In this document: in pieces, positions 30,980 through 39,208 of the stretch
Layout of the letters: each line of letters starts with the position of its first letter
Numbering within the stretch: position 1 is the stretch's first letter
From: DATCLS01 sp035296625
GTDB taxonomy: Bacteria; Actinomycetota; Acidimicrobiia; Acidimicrobiales; VFJN01
DNA: 64,000 nucleotides
Reading direction: 5' to 3'
NCBI GenBank assembly: GCA_035296625.1
Contig: DATHAO010000002.1
Span: 1 to 64,000, forward strand
Program-made: the position numbers and the translations under genes
The notes under the pieces: model-generated
Database searches by the model: none
Told to the model about the DNA's origin: nothing
What the model saw: the letters and a program-made list of their open reading frames with translations, nothing else

Positions 30980-31668
30980 AGCTGCGCACGCGCGTTCGCC
31001 GCCTGGGGGTCGACGACATCGCCCTCCTGGCGCAGGTGAATGCCGTCGGGGCCCAGGTACTCGGGGTGCGCCTGCACGACAGCCAGCCAGTCGACGGTGA
31101 CGGTGCGCCCGCCGCGCTGCGCGGCGAGCAGCGACAGGCCGCCGCGGGACTCCACGAGCTCGGTGCGCCAGGCGCTGCTGACGCCCGCACCCCAGCCGGG
31201 CAGGACGACGACCACGCACGCGCTCGGGTGCGGGGTGTTGAACAAGTTGCGAAAGGCGTCGACGTCGGCGCCGGTCCAACCGCCACCGTCGACCGGGTTG
31301 GCGTCGTTCGTGGCGAGCGCCACGACCAGGAACTCGGGGCGGCCGGCCGCGACGTCGGCGGCGACCGGGCCCTGCACATCCCCGACCTCCCAGCCCAGGT
31401 AGGCGATGACGTTCACGTCGGTCGGCGCGCCCAGACCCAGGCCGTAGCGGTAGAACGCCTGGATCGTCAGGCTGTCGCCGGCGACGTCGACGGATCCCGG
31501 CGTGGGCTCGGGCTTCGTCACCGGCGCGGGGATACACGCAATCGCCGTGGCGGCGAGCCCGGCCACCGCCGCGGCCGTGGCGTGTCGCCAGCGTCGTCGC
31601 CGGGCTGGGCCAGGGACCGGCACGGGAGCGGGCCGCGGACGCGGTCTGACGTGGTCGACGGAGTCCAT
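30946..31668 (-). CDS. SGNH/GDSL-type hydrolase lipoprotein
   Basis: The protein has 240 residues. A long arginine/proline-rich cytoplasmic start precedes a hydrophobic stretch ending in a lipobox-like AIAC, so it is probably lipid-anchored outside the membrane. The block I motif GDSL comes right after a proline-rich linker. ATNDAN matches block III and GPDGIHLRQEG supplies the catalytic DxxH. It probably hydrolyses an ester on the cell surface. ATG 31668 keeps a plausible signal; the open frame extends to 31821 but adds no recognisable sequence. Confidence 0.8.
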   Translation of the reverse strand: MDSVDHVRPRPRPAPVPVPGPARRRRWRHATAAAVAGLAATAIACIPAPVTKPEPTPGSVDVAGDSLTIQAFYRYGLGLGAPTDVNVIAYLGWEVGDVQGPVAADVAAGRPEFLVVALATNDANPVDGGGWTGADVDAFRNLFNTPHPSACVVVVLPGWGAGVSSAWRTELVESRGGLSLLAAQRGGRTVTVDWLAVVQAHPEYLGPDGIHLRQEGDVVDPQAANARAQLYWSGVAACPA

Positions 31669-31783
31669 GCCATCCTCAGTCGTCGAGGGTGTCCGCCCCC
31701 AGTGGACGCCCATGCACCCCGCCAGATGTTGTGCGACCGGGGGTGTCGCCGTCAAGCAACGGACCTGCGTGGCGGCTCCGGGT

Positions 31784-32683
31784 TCAGTCGGGCCCCGGCT
31801 CGGGTTGCCACACGCGCACATGGTCGACCTGGAGGACGAGCTCGTCGGGCCGGGGCGGGCACCCGGCGCAGCGGCCCAGGTACTGCATCGTGAACACCAG
31901 GTGCATCGGCTGGGCCGTCGACGCGAACGGCTCCGTGCACTGGATCAGCACGCCGTCGAGGAACGTGCAGAGGTGGTCGGGGGTCCAGTGCGCGGCCCAG
32001 TCGTGCCAGTCGGCCAGGTCGACGTTCGGGAAGTGCAGGCGGTGGGCGCGTTGGCGGTCGGCCCGGCCGCAGTATCCGTCGGGCGTGTTGTCCGTCGTGT
32101 TCTCGTGGAGGAACGTGGCGTACCAGCTCGACGCCGGCCGGTCGCCGTCGCCGTTGTCGACGCCGTTCTCGACGATGTCCCACTCGGCGTTGAGGCCGCC
32201 GTCGGGCGGGCAGTCCTCGCCGGCCCCGTCGGGCCGCCACGCCTCTGTCTTGGCCGCGCTGAACAGCCAGAACGCCGGCCACGCCCAGCGGTCGTCGGTG
32301 TAGCGGAGGCGGGCCTCGAACAAGCCGCCCTGCCACGCCCGCATGCCGGGGTAGCTGGGCTCGCCCGGGCTGCGGGGCCCTGTACTGGCGACGTGGCCCC
32401 ACCGGCGACCGTTGGCGGCGGTCGTGCGCAGCGTGAGCACGCCGTCGGCCACGACGGCCGGCAGGGACCCGCCGAAGGGCGCCGTCTGCCACACGGCGGC
32501 GTCGAGCCCCGTGCCGTCGAAGTCGTCCTCGAAGACGAGCCGGTAGCCCGACGGCAGCCTGTCGTCGCGCGTGCGCGTGCACGGGCTGAGCATGAGCGGC
32601 AGCGCGAGCGTGAGGGCGCCGAGCGCCACGAGGGCTCGCACCGCGCGGCGCCGGCGGTCGACGGTCGTCGTGGCGGTCGGCAT
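31784..32683 (-). CDS. Secreted glycoside hydrolase family 16-like protein
   Basis: The protein has 299 residues. A basic start and hydrophobic helix (ALVALGALTLALPLML) form a signal sequence; the following SPC may be a lipidation cysteine. The GH16 catalytic block E-x-D-x-x-E is seen in NAEWDIVENG. The flanking beta-sandwich pieces LVFEDDFDGTGLDAAVWQ, GLFEARLRY, AFWLF and WHDWAAHWTPD are in the right order. It likely acts on a beta-glucan-type polysaccharide outside the cell. The next minus-strand gene is the SGNH lipoprotein, so the two may process the same polymer. Confidence 0.88.
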   Translation of the reverse strand: MPTATTTVDRRRRAVRALVALGALTLALPLMLSPCTRTRDDRLPSGYRLVFEDDFDGTGLDAAVWQTAPFGGSLPAVVADGVLTLRTTAANGRRWGHVASTGPRSPGEPSYPGMRAWQGGLFEARLRYTDDRWAWPAFWLFSAAKTEAWRPDGAGEDCPPDGGLNAEWDIVENGVDNGDGDRPASSWYATFLHENTTDNTPDGYCGRADRQRAHRLHFPNVDLADWHDWAAHWTPDHLCTFLDGVLIQCTEPFASTAQPMHLVFTMQYLGRCAGCPPRPDELVLQVDHVRVWQPEPGPD

Positions 32684-32756
32684 GCGCAGGCGCCCAGGGA
32701 TACCAGCTCGCCCGACCGCCGGGGAAGGCCGGGATGGCCCCGTCCACCCTCACGCC

Positions 32757-32927
32757 GTGCGCATGGGTTCGGCGCTGCTGTTGGTGCTCGCCCTGGGCGC
32801 CTTCGTGGCGCGCAACGGGGCCGCCCTCTTCACCGGGATCCTAGGTCTCGCGTTCGCCGGCGCCGGCGGGTGGTGGCTGTGGCGATCGGCGAGCAGGCAT
32901 CCTCGATATCACGCCGCCGATGGCTGA
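32757..32927 (+). CDS. Small two-helix membrane protein
   Basis: This 56-residue protein contains two hydrophobic segments, LLLVLALGAFVA and TGILGLAFAGAGGWWLW, followed by a basic tail (RSASRHPRY). It could insert as a helical hairpin with both ends in the cytoplasm. GTG 32757 or ATG 32763 may start it. No family was recognised. It lies between the divergent GH16 gene and the MhuD-like gene. Confidence 0.45.
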   Translation: MRMGSALLLVLALGAFVARNGAALFTGILGLAFAGAGGWWLWRSASRHPRYHAADG

Positions 32928-32956
32928 GTCAGCGTGACGGTGGCTAGCGTCGCCCC

Positions 32957-33367
32957 GTGACCGTCATCAAGATCAACGCCATCACCGTGCCCGCCGACTC
33001 CGGGGACGAGCTGGGCAAGCGGTTCGCCGCCCGGGCGGGTGCGGTCGACGCGCAGGAGGGCTTCGAGGGCTTCGAGCTGCTCAAGCCGACCGACGAGCGC
33101 ACCACGTGGCTGGTGATCACCCGCTGGCGTGACGAGGAGTCGTTCCAGGCGTGGGTGAGCGGCCCGTCGTTCGGCCAGGGCCACGGCGGCCCGGGCGGGG
33201 GCGCCGGTGGCCCGGGTGGGCACGGCGGGCCCGGCGGCGGCCCGGGTGGACCGGGCGGCCAAGGTGGACCGGGGGCCCCCGGCGGCGGCGAGCGGGCGGC
33301 GCCCGTGGCGATGTCGAGCGAGCTGTGGTCCTACGAGGTGTCGACCTCGTCACCCGGCCGCGGCTGA
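32957..33367 (+). CDS. MhuD-like haem-degrading monooxygenase with glycine-rich insertion
   Basis: This 136-residue protein of the antibiotic-biosynthesis-monooxygenase fold aligns by eye with mycobacterial MhuD (Rv3592). The opening VIKINAITVPA carries N7, FQAWVSGP carries W66, and a histidine follows at H76 in FGQGHGG, close to the MhuD haem ligand His75. MhuD degrades haem to release iron. Here the loop after the histidine is expanded by about 35 glycine/proline residues before the sequence returns to the family in APVAMSSELWSYEVS. TAGCGT at 32945-32950 lies 6 bases before the GTG. Confidence 0.8.
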   Translation: MTVIKINAITVPADSGDELGKRFAARAGAVDAQEGFEGFELLKPTDERTTWLVITRWRDEESFQAWVSGPSFGQGHGGPGGGAGGPGGHGGPGGGPGGPGGQGGPGAPGGGERAAPVAMSSELWSYEVSTSSPGRG

Positions 33368-33405
33368 GCCGCCCGGACCGTCCCCCAGCGACGCCCGCAC
33401 ACCCG

Positions 33406-33774
33406 GTGGGCCTGCACGACGCCCACGGCGCGCTCTCGTGGGTCGTGGTGGTGGCGAACGCCCTCGCCGGACTGTGGGCGCTCGGCGCCCACCGGTGGAC
33501 GCGGCTGCGCACCCCGGCGCTCTGGTGGTTCACCGGCCTCGCTCAGCTGACCGTGTTCGTCGAGGTCATCCTGGGCGTGGCGCTGGTCAACGCCGAAGAC
33601 GTCGAGCCGCCGCAGTTCCACATGCTCTACGGCTTCTCGGGCATCGTGGCCGTGGCGATCATCTACAGCTACCGTCACCAGCTCGCGTCCCGCCTCTACC
33701 TGCTCTACGGGCTCGGTGGGCTGTTCCTCATGGGGCTCGCCCTGCGGGCCATGAGCATCGGCGGCAACCGCTGA
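33406..33774 (+). CDS. Small polytopic membrane protein
   Basis: The 122-residue protein has about four hydrophobic segments: WVVVVANALAGLWALG, LWWFTGLAQLTVFVEVILG, FHMLYGFSGIVAVAIIY and LYLLYGLGGLFLMGLAL. One histidine sits in HMLYG. GTG 33406 is the likely start. It lies 38 bases after the MhuD-like gene on the same strand, so a membrane partner in haem or redox handling is possible, but this is only position-based. Confidence 0.65.
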   Translation: MGLHDAHGALSWVVVVANALAGLWALGAHRWTRLRTPALWWFTGLAQLTVFVEVILGVALVNAEDVEPPQFHMLYGFSGIVAVAIIYSYRHQLASRLYLLYGLGGLFLMGLALRAMSIGGNR

Positions 33775-33838
33775 GCCCCCGGGCACACGTCCGCGACGCC
33801 GGGCGGCGGCTGATCGCCCACCCCGGCCCGGTCCGGCG

Positions 33839-34075
33839 CTACAGGTGCACGACGGGGCAGGTGAGCGTCCGCGTGATGCCGGCGATCATCTGCACGCGGC
33901 TCACGACCATCTTGCCGAGCTCGTCGACCGAATCGGCCTCGGACCGGGCGATGACGTCGTAGGGGCCGGTGACGTCGTCGGCGGAGACGATCCCCTCGAT
34001 GCCCCCCACCTCCTCGGCGACCTCGGCGGCCTTGCCGACCTCGGTCTGGATCAGGATGTACGCGCTCACGGGCAT
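33839..34075 (-). CDS. Stand-alone Lrp/AsnC ligand-binding (RAM) domain protein
   Basis: The 78-residue protein consists only of the alpha-beta RAM domain (SAYILIQTEVGKAAEVAEEV, then VTGPYDVIARSEA), with no DNA-binding helix-turn-helix. Such proteins form ring oligomers that bind amino acids. ATG 34075 has GGAGGGAGG a few bases upstream, which makes it the best start even though the frame extends to 34102. The gene is single, and a terminator lies between it and hsp20. Confidence 0.85.
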   Translation of the reverse strand: MPVSAYILIQTEVGKAAEVAEEVGGIEGIVSADDVTGPYDVIARSEADSVDELGKMVVSRVQMIAGITRTLTCPVVHL

Positions 34076-34152
34076 CGGGGCCTCCCTCCAGGCAGGGCGC
34101 ATCGTATAGGCCCGCCGATCGAAGGCCGGGTGACGGGTCCCCGCGCGACGCT

Positions 34153-34182
34153 CGAGGGCGCACCCGCGTAGGTGCGCCCTCG
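34153..34182. terminator. Terminator hairpin after hsp20
   Basis: Perfect 12-bp arms (CGAGGGCGCACC and its complement) enclose the 6-base loop CGCGTA. It lies 54 bases beyond the hsp20 stop on the minus strand and upstream of the RAM-domain gene. Confidence 0.75.
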
Positions 34183-34235
34183 TGGCGGCGGAGGCGGGGA
34201 GCGGACGGGACGTCCGCCCCCCGACGGCTACTGGA

Positions 34236-34685
34236 TCAGCTCTCGGAAGAGTCGGTCACCTCGGCCTCGATCGCCTGCGGGCGCTGCGAACCGCCGACAG
34301 CGATCTTCCGAGGCTGTGCCTGCTCGGCGACCGGCAGCGTGATGGTGAGGACGCCGTGGTCGTAGGCCGCCTCGAGCTTGCCGGTGTCGAGGCTCTGGCC
34401 GAGCAGCACCCGGCGGGTGAACGTGCCCTGGGGGCGCTCACCGGCGAGCACCTCGTCGCCCTCGGCCCTCTCGAAGCGGCGGCTGGCGTTAACGGTGAGC
34501 ACGTCGCGCTCGACGGTCACGTCGATGGCGTCGGGATCGACACCGGGCAGGTCGAAGCTCACGAACACCTGGTTGCCGTGGCGGACCGCGTCCATCGGGA
34601 TGGACGACCCGGTCCGGCGCAGCACCTGGTCTACCTGCTCGGTCACCCGATCGAGCTCACGGAAGGGATCGAAGCGCATCAGCAT
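34236..34685 (-). CDS. hsp20: Hsp20/alpha-crystallin small heat-shock protein
   Basis: This 149-residue holdase chaperone binds unfolding proteins during stress. The alpha-crystallin domain runs from about residue 40 (VFVSFDLPGVDPDAIDVTVE) to about 125, with the edge block GTFTRRVLLGQSLD and the beta-strand AAYDHGVLTITLPVAE. The C-terminal I-x-V-like motif is KIAVGG. ATG 34685 is preceded by AGGAGG at nine bases. Upstream lies a good promoter overlapped by a HAIR-type inverted repeat, so HspR control is likely. Confidence 0.93.
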   Translation of the reverse strand: MLMRFDPFRELDRVTEQVDQVLRRTGSSIPMDAVRHGNQVFVSFDLPGVDPDAIDVTVERDVLTVNASRRFERAEGDEVLAGERPQGTFTRRVLLGQSLDTGKLEAAYDHGVLTITLPVAEQAQPRKIAVGGSQRPQAIEAEVTDSSES

Positions 34686-34739
34686 TTGGGTGAACCTCCT
34701 GCTCTGTCAGGCTGCCTCTCAGTTAGGAACCTGCACAAC

Positions 34740-34774
34740 ATGATATGGCCAAAGCTGAGTGTGTGCAACTCAAG
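34740..34774 (-). promoter_or_regulatory. hsp20 promoter with HAIR-like HspR operator
   Basis: On the minus strand TTGCAC (34768-34763) and TATCAT (34745-34740) are 17 bases apart. The inverted repeat GCTGAGT-N7-ACTCAAG (34754-34774) overlaps the -35 box. The known HspR site is CTTGAGT-N7-ACTCAAG, so the right half is exact and the left half matches 5 of 7. Confidence 0.7.
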
Positions 34775-34798
34775 TTTGGGAGCATGGGCCCGGACGCG

Positions 34799-34826
34799 AC
34801 GGTGCCGCCCCGGAGGGCGGCACCGT
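34799..34826 (-). terminator. Terminator hairpin after pckG
   Basis: A perfect 12-bp stem (ACGGTGCCGCCC and its complement) closes on the tetraloop CGGA. It starts about 25 bases past the pckG stop and separates pckG from the hsp20 promoter. Confidence 0.75.
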
Positions 34827-34851
34827 GCGCAGGATCCTTCTTCGCGGCCGG

Positions 34852-36660
34852 TCAGCTGGCGGCCAGGCGCTTCTCGAGCGCCTCGAGCTGCTCCTTGAGG
34901 GCTGCCGGCACGTGGTCGCCGAGCGACCGGTAGTGCTCCTCGAGCTGGGGCAGCTCCTGGCGCCAGGACTCGGGGTCGACGGCGACCAACTCGGCCAACG
35001 TGGACTCGTCGAGGTCGAGGCCGGAGGCGTCGATGGCCGTGGCCCCCGGCACCCGCCCGATCGGCGTGTCGACGACCTCGCCGGCGCCGTCGAGGCGCTC
35101 GACGACCCACTTGAGCACCCGGCTGTTGTCGCCGAACCCGGGCCACAGGAACGAGCCGTCCTCGCCCCGGCGGAACCAGTTGACCCAGAACAGCTTCGGC
35201 AGCTTGGTGGAGTCGCCGGTCTTGCCGATCTCCAGCCAGTGGGCGAAGTAATCGCCCATGTTGTACCCGCAGAAGGGCAGCATGGCGAAGGGGTCGAACC
35301 GTAGCTTGCCCACCGCGCCGGTCTGGGCCGCCGTGGTCTCCGAGCTCATGATCGAGCCGAGGAACACGCCGTGGGTCCAGTCGAAGGACTCGGTCACGAG
35401 CGGCACGTTCGTGGCCCGACGCCCGCCGAACAGGATCGCCGAGATCGGCACACCCGCCGGGTCCTCCCACTCGGGGGAGATCGACGGGCATTGCGACGCC
35501 GGGGTGGTGAACCGGGCGTTCGGGTGCGCGGCCGGGGCGTCGGACTCGGGCGTCCAGTCCTGGCGCTTCCAGTCGATCACATGGGCCGGCGGCTCGGAGA
35601 GGCCCTCCCACCAGACGTCGCCGTCGTCGGTCTTCGCCACGTTCGTGAAGATCGAGTTGCCGTACAGCGTGCCGATGGCGTTCGGGTTGGTGTCCGCCCC
35701 GGTGCCCGGCGCCACCCCGAAGAACCCGTACTCGGGGTTGATGGCGCGCAGCGTGCCGTCGTCGCCGAACTTCATCCAGGCGATGTCGTCGCCGACCGTC
35801 TCGACCTTCCACCCCGGCAGGGTCGGAATCATCATCGCCATGTTCGTCTTGCCGCACGCCGACGGGAACGCGGCGGCGATGTAGCGCTTCTCGCCCTCGG
35901 GCGGCGTTATGCCGAGGATGAGCATGTGCTCGGCCAGCCAGCCGTCGTCGCGCGCCATCGTCGAGGCGATGCGCAAGGCGAAGCACTTCTTGCCCAGCAG
36001 GGCGTTGCCGCCGTAGCCCGAGCCGTACGACCAGATCTCGCGGGTCTCGGGGTAGTGGACGATGTACTTGCTGTCGGCGTCGCAGGGCCACGGCACGTCG
36101 TCGCGCCGGTTGCCCTCGGCATCCACGAGGGGGTAGCCGACCGAGTGCAGGCAGGGGACGAAGTCGCCGTCGGTGCCGAGCACGTCGAGCGGGCCCTGCC
36201 CCATGCGCGTCATGATCCTCATGCTGGCCGCCACGTAGGCCGAGTCGGTCAGCTGCACGCCGATGTGGGCGATCGGCGAGCCCAGCGGACCCATCGAGAA
36301 CGGCACGACGTACATCGTGCGGCCCCGCATCGCTCCGGTGTAGAGGGCGACGAGCTCGTCGCGCATCTCACCCGGGTCCCGCCAGTTGTTCGTGGGTCCG
36401 GCGTCGTCGGGGCTCTCGCTGCAGATGAAGGTGCGGTCCTCGACGCGGGCGACATCACCCGGATCGGACAGCGCGAGGAAGCTGTTGGGACGCTTCTCGG
36501 AGTTCAGCCGCTCGAACGTGCCGCCCACGGTCAGCCGCTTGGTCAGGCGCTCCCACTCGGCGTCGGAGCCGTCGCACCACTCGACCCGGTCCGGTTGGAA
36601 CACGCCTTCCCAGTGGGCGACCCAGTCGTTGAGCTTCTGGTTGCTGGTGGTTGCGGCCAT
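34852..36660 (-). CDS. pckG: Phosphoenolpyruvate carboxykinase (GTP)
   Basis: This 602-residue enzyme interconverts oxaloacetate and phosphoenolpyruvate with GTP for gluconeogenesis or anaplerosis. The kinase-type P-loop is AAFPSACGKTNMAMM, followed by DDIAWMKFGDDG and the GTP-PEPCK block NPEYGFFGVAPGT. The early family block IVHYPETREIWSYGSGYGGNAL is intact. The length matches the GTP family. GGAGGATC lies directly before the ATG. It ends in its own terminator. Confidence 0.97.
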   Translation of the reverse strand: MAATTSNQKLNDWVAHWEGVFQPDRVEWCDGSDAEWERLTKRLTVGGTFERLNSEKRPNSFLALSDPGDVARVEDRTFICSESPDDAGPTNNWRDPGEMRDELVALYTGAMRGRTMYVVPFSMGPLGSPIAHIGVQLTDSAYVAASMRIMTRMGQGPLDVLGTDGDFVPCLHSVGYPLVDAEGNRRDDVPWPCDADSKYIVHYPETREIWSYGSGYGGNALLGKKCFALRIASTMARDDGWLAEHMLILGITPPEGEKRYIAAAFPSACGKTNMAMMIPTLPGWKVETVGDDIAWMKFGDDGTLRAINPEYGFFGVAPGTGADTNPNAIGTLYGNSIFTNVAKTDDGDVWWEGLSEPPAHVIDWKRQDWTPESDAPAAHPNARFTTPASQCPSISPEWEDPAGVPISAILFGGRRATNVPLVTESFDWTHGVFLGSIMSSETTAAQTGAVGKLRFDPFAMLPFCGYNMGDYFAHWLEIGKTGDSTKLPKLFWVNWFRRGEDGSFLWPGFGDNSRVLKWVVERLDGAGEVVDTPIGRVPGATAIDASGLDLDESTLAELVAVDPESWRQELPQLEEHYRSLGDHVPAALKEQLEALEKRLAAS

Positions 36661-36712
36661 GATCCTCCGGTCGGTGTGCTCGTTGAGCCGGTCAGTCGGA
36701 GGCCGCGTGGGT

Positions 36713-36994
36713 TCACGGGGGCGTGCCGCGCTCGGGATCGAGCCCTGGCGTCCCCATGTCGACCTCCGACCCCAACCGCAGATGCGTGGCTTGGCCCTCG
36801 CCGTTGAGGTCGAAGATCACACGTTGTCCCTGACGCAAGAGGCGGAACACGGACCCGGACAGGGCGTCCGTGGCCAGGTCGACCTCGCTGAGGTCGGTGT
36901 CTCGCACGACGATCCCGTCACCCGAGCCGGGGTCGTACGACTTGATCACGCCTTGCACCTTGAAGGGACTCCCTTGTGTTCGCGGGTTCGCCAC
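36713..36994 (-). CDS. Cold-shock-domain-like small protein
   Basis: This 93-residue protein has a single small OB-like barrel: VQGVIKSYDPGSGDGIVV matches the first strands of a cold-shock domain, and RLLRQGQRVIFDLNGEGQAT matches the last. The usual aromatic RNP motifs (GFGFI, VFVH) are not conserved, so nucleic-acid binding is uncertain. GTG 36994 is the chosen start. The tail after GSEVDMGTPG is short and disordered. It lies upstream of pckG on the same strand, 52 bases away. Confidence 0.7.
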   Translation of the reverse strand: MANPRTQGSPFKVQGVIKSYDPGSGDGIVVRDTDLSEVDLATDALSGSVFRLLRQGQRVIFDLNGEGQATHLRLGSEVDMGTPGLDPERGTPP

Positions 36995-37136
36995 GATTGG
37001 GTGCACGCCACCGTACCGGAACCGTCGGTAACGCGACCAATGCCGTTCGCGGTGGCGGTGCAACCCCTCTCTCGGGGTCGGGGCGTCGCGTCCGTGTCCG
37101 CCTCGTGACCGCACGGTGTCTGACCTGCGGGCGAAC

Positions 37137-37169
37137 GCGACTGGGGCGCCCGGCGGGCGCCCCAGTCGC
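37137..37169 (-). terminator. Terminator hairpin after rpmB
   Basis: Arms GCGACTGGGGCGCC (37137-37150) and its exact complement (37156-37169) enclose five bases. It starts 31 bases beyond the rpmB stop. Confidence 0.75.
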
Positions 37170-37200
37170 ACGATGTCGGCGAACGCCGCGGCGCCCGGAC

Positions 37201-37395
37201 TCAGTGGACGAGCTTGGTGACCTTCCCGGCCTTGATGCAGCCGGTGCAGACGTGAACGCGCTTGGGAGAGCCGTTCACGACAGCGCGGATGCGCTGGACG
37301 TTGGGGTTCCAGCGGCGCTTGGTGCGGCGGTGCGAGTGGCTGACGCTCATGCCCCAGGACGGGTGCTTGCCGCACACCTCGCAGACGGCTGCCAT
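37201..37395 (-). CDS. rpmB: Ribosomal protein bL28
   Basis: This 64-residue large-subunit protein has the L28 pattern CEVCGKHPSWG, SHSHRRTKRRWNPNVQ and a second cysteine pair VCTGCIKAGKV. The four cysteines form the zinc ribbon of the zinc-binding (C+) paralog type. ATG 37395 follows GAGG and gives the family N-terminus; the frame extends to 37440 without a family match. It is divergent from the DAK2-recG operon, an arrangement common in actinobacteria. Confidence 0.95.
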   Translation of the reverse strand: MAAVCEVCGKHPSWGMSVSHSHRRTKRRWNPNVQRIRAVVNGSPKRVHVCTGCIKAGKVTKLVH

Positions 37396-37500
37396 GACGG
37401 ATACCTCGGGTCTTGGATCGAGAAGGGAACCGGATGACACTACCGGCGGTCCGGAGGTGGCGACAACTCACCGAGGTGCTGCGGTCAGGGGCGCGTCCCC

Positions 37501-37506
37501 TAGCAT
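37501..37506 (+). promoter_or_regulatory. -10 box of the DAK2-recG operon (TAGCAT)
   Basis: TAGCAT ends 7 bases before GTG 37514 with no Shine-Dalgarno, predicting a leaderless transcript. The block is identical to that before the metallopeptidase gene at 24170. Confidence 0.45.
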
Positions 37507-37513
37507 CGCCCGG

Positions 37514-39190
37514 GTGACCGCCCTCGAGCACCTGGGTGCTGCCGAGCTGCGCGCGGTGGTGGACGCCTACCGCGACGCTCTGGCCGCGCACCGCGAGCCC
37601 ATCAACCGCCTCAACGTATACCCGGTCCCCGACGGCGACACCGGCACGAACATGGCGCTGACGCTCAGTTCGGTGAGCGACGAGCTGGCCGGGGTCGAGG
37701 GCGACGACCTGTCAGCGGTGTGCCGGGCCGTGGCCCACGGCTCGCTGATGGGGGCCCGTGGCAACTCGGGCGTGATCCTCAGCCAAGTGCTCCGGGGGCT
37801 CGTGGGCGCCGCCGAAGAGGCCGGCGGCCTCGACGGTCCCGGCCTCGCCCGGGCGCTGCGGGCTGCGTCCGACGCGGCCTACCAGGCCGTGATGCGCCCG
37901 GTCGAAGGCACGATCCTGACAGTCGTCCGCAGCGCCGCCGAGGCCGCCGAGGCGGCGGTGGCCGCCGGCGGCGAGGCCGCCATCGAGCTGGTCGGGGTGC
38001 TCGACGCCGCGAGCGTCCGCGCCCACGAGTCGCTCGAGCAGACCCCCGAGCTGCTGCCGGTGCTGGCCGACGCGGGCGTCGTCGACGCCGGCGGCACGGG
38101 GTTCGTGCTGCTGATCGACGCGTTCCTGGCCGTGGTCGACGGGCGCCCGGTGCCCGAGCCGCGCATCGGCGAGGGCGCGGTGCGCAGCGACGCGCACTTC
38201 GTCATGCACACCGCCGACGACCACGGCGACGGCTCCGGCCCGCGCTACGAGGTCATGTACTTCCTCGATGCCGATGACGGCGCCATCCCCGCGTTCAAGG
38301 ACGTGTGGGCCGGCATCGGCGACTCGATCGTGGTGGTGGGCGGCGACGGCCTGTGGAACTGCCACATCCACACCGACGACATCGGCGCGTCCATCGAGGC
38401 CGCGTTCGATGCCGGCCGGCCCTGCAAGATCCGCGTCACCGACCTCCACGAGCAGGTCGAGGAGGAGCGTTGGGTCCGCGACGCCACCGAGACCGGCGGC
38501 GTCGTCGACGAGCCGCCCCACGCCAGCGAGCCGGTCACGACCGCCGTGGTGGCCGTGGCCGCCGGTGACGGCATCAAGCGCATCTTCTACAGCCTCGGGG
38601 TGCAGGGCATCGTGGCCGGCGGCCAGTCGATGAACCCGTCGACGGCCGAGCTGCTCGAGATCGTCGAGCGGGTCCCCGCCGAGCAGGTGGTCATCCTGCC
38701 GAACAACAAGAACATCATCCCGGTGGCCGAGCAGGTCGACGCCCAGACGGGGCGCCGGGTGAAGGTCGTGCCCACCCGGGGCATCGCGGAGGCGTTCGCG
38801 GCCCTCATGGCCTACGACCCCGAGTCGCCGGCCGACGAGAACGCGAAGGAGATGGCGGCGCTGGCCACCAACGTCGTGGCGGGCGAGGTCACTCGGGCGG
38901 TGCGCGAGTCGACCTGCGACATCGGCCCGATCCGCGAGGGCGACTACCTGGGCATCGCCGCCGACGGCATCCGGGCCGTGGAGGCCAGCGTGGCCGCGGC
39001 GATGATCGGGCTGCTCGACGCCCTGGTGGCCGACGGCCACGAGATCGTCACGCTGATCGAGGGCGAGGGCGCTACCCCGGCCGACACGCGCCAGATCACC
39101 GAGTGGCTCGCCGAGCACCGCCCCGACGTGTCGCCCGAGGTCCACCACGGCGGCCAGCCGCTCTACCCCTACCTCGTCGGGATCGAGTGA
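37514..39190 (+). CDS. fakA: DAK2-domain protein, fatty-acid kinase FakA-like (YloV)
   Basis: This 558-residue protein has an N-terminal DhaL-type ATP-binding domain (NRLNVYPVPDGDTGTNMALTL near residues 33-53, GARGNSGVILSQVLRG near 80-95) and a C-terminal FakA-type domain with VQGIVAGGQSMNPSTAELLE. Such proteins pair with a FakB/DegV fatty-acid-binding partner to phosphorylate exogenous fatty acids. No FakB gene is in the window. The gene precedes recG by 18 bases, the usual actinobacterial arrangement. Confidence 0.9.
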   Translation: MTALEHLGAAELRAVVDAYRDALAAHREPINRLNVYPVPDGDTGTNMALTLSSVSDELAGVEGDDLSAVCRAVAHGSLMGARGNSGVILSQVLRGLVGAAEEAGGLDGPGLARALRAASDAAYQAVMRPVEGTILTVVRSAAEAAEAAVAAGGEAAIELVGVLDAASVRAHESLEQTPELLPVLADAGVVDAGGTGFVLLIDAFLAVVDGRPVPEPRIGEGAVRSDAHFVMHTADDHGDGSGPRYEVMYFLDADDGAIPAFKDVWAGIGDSIVVVGGDGLWNCHIHTDDIGASIEAAFDAGRPCKIRVTDLHEQVEEERWVRDATETGGVVDEPPHASEPVTTAVVAVAAGDGIKRIFYSLGVQGIVAGGQSMNPSTAELLEIVERVPAEQVVILPNNKNIIPVAEQVDAQTGRRVKVVPTRGIAEAFAALMAYDPESPADENAKEMAALATNVVAGEVTRAVRESTCDIGPIREGDYLGIAADGIRAVEASVAAAMIGLLDALVADGHEIVTLIEGEGATPADTRQITEWLAEHRPDVSPEVHHGGQPLYPYLVGIE

Positions 39191-39208
39191 CACGGGGGTG
39201 ACCCGCAC

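Noticed and set aside
33180..33297. Glycine-rich minisatellite considered as non-coding repeat
   Set aside because: It stays in frame and is flanked by both halves of the MhuD-like domain, so it is coding.
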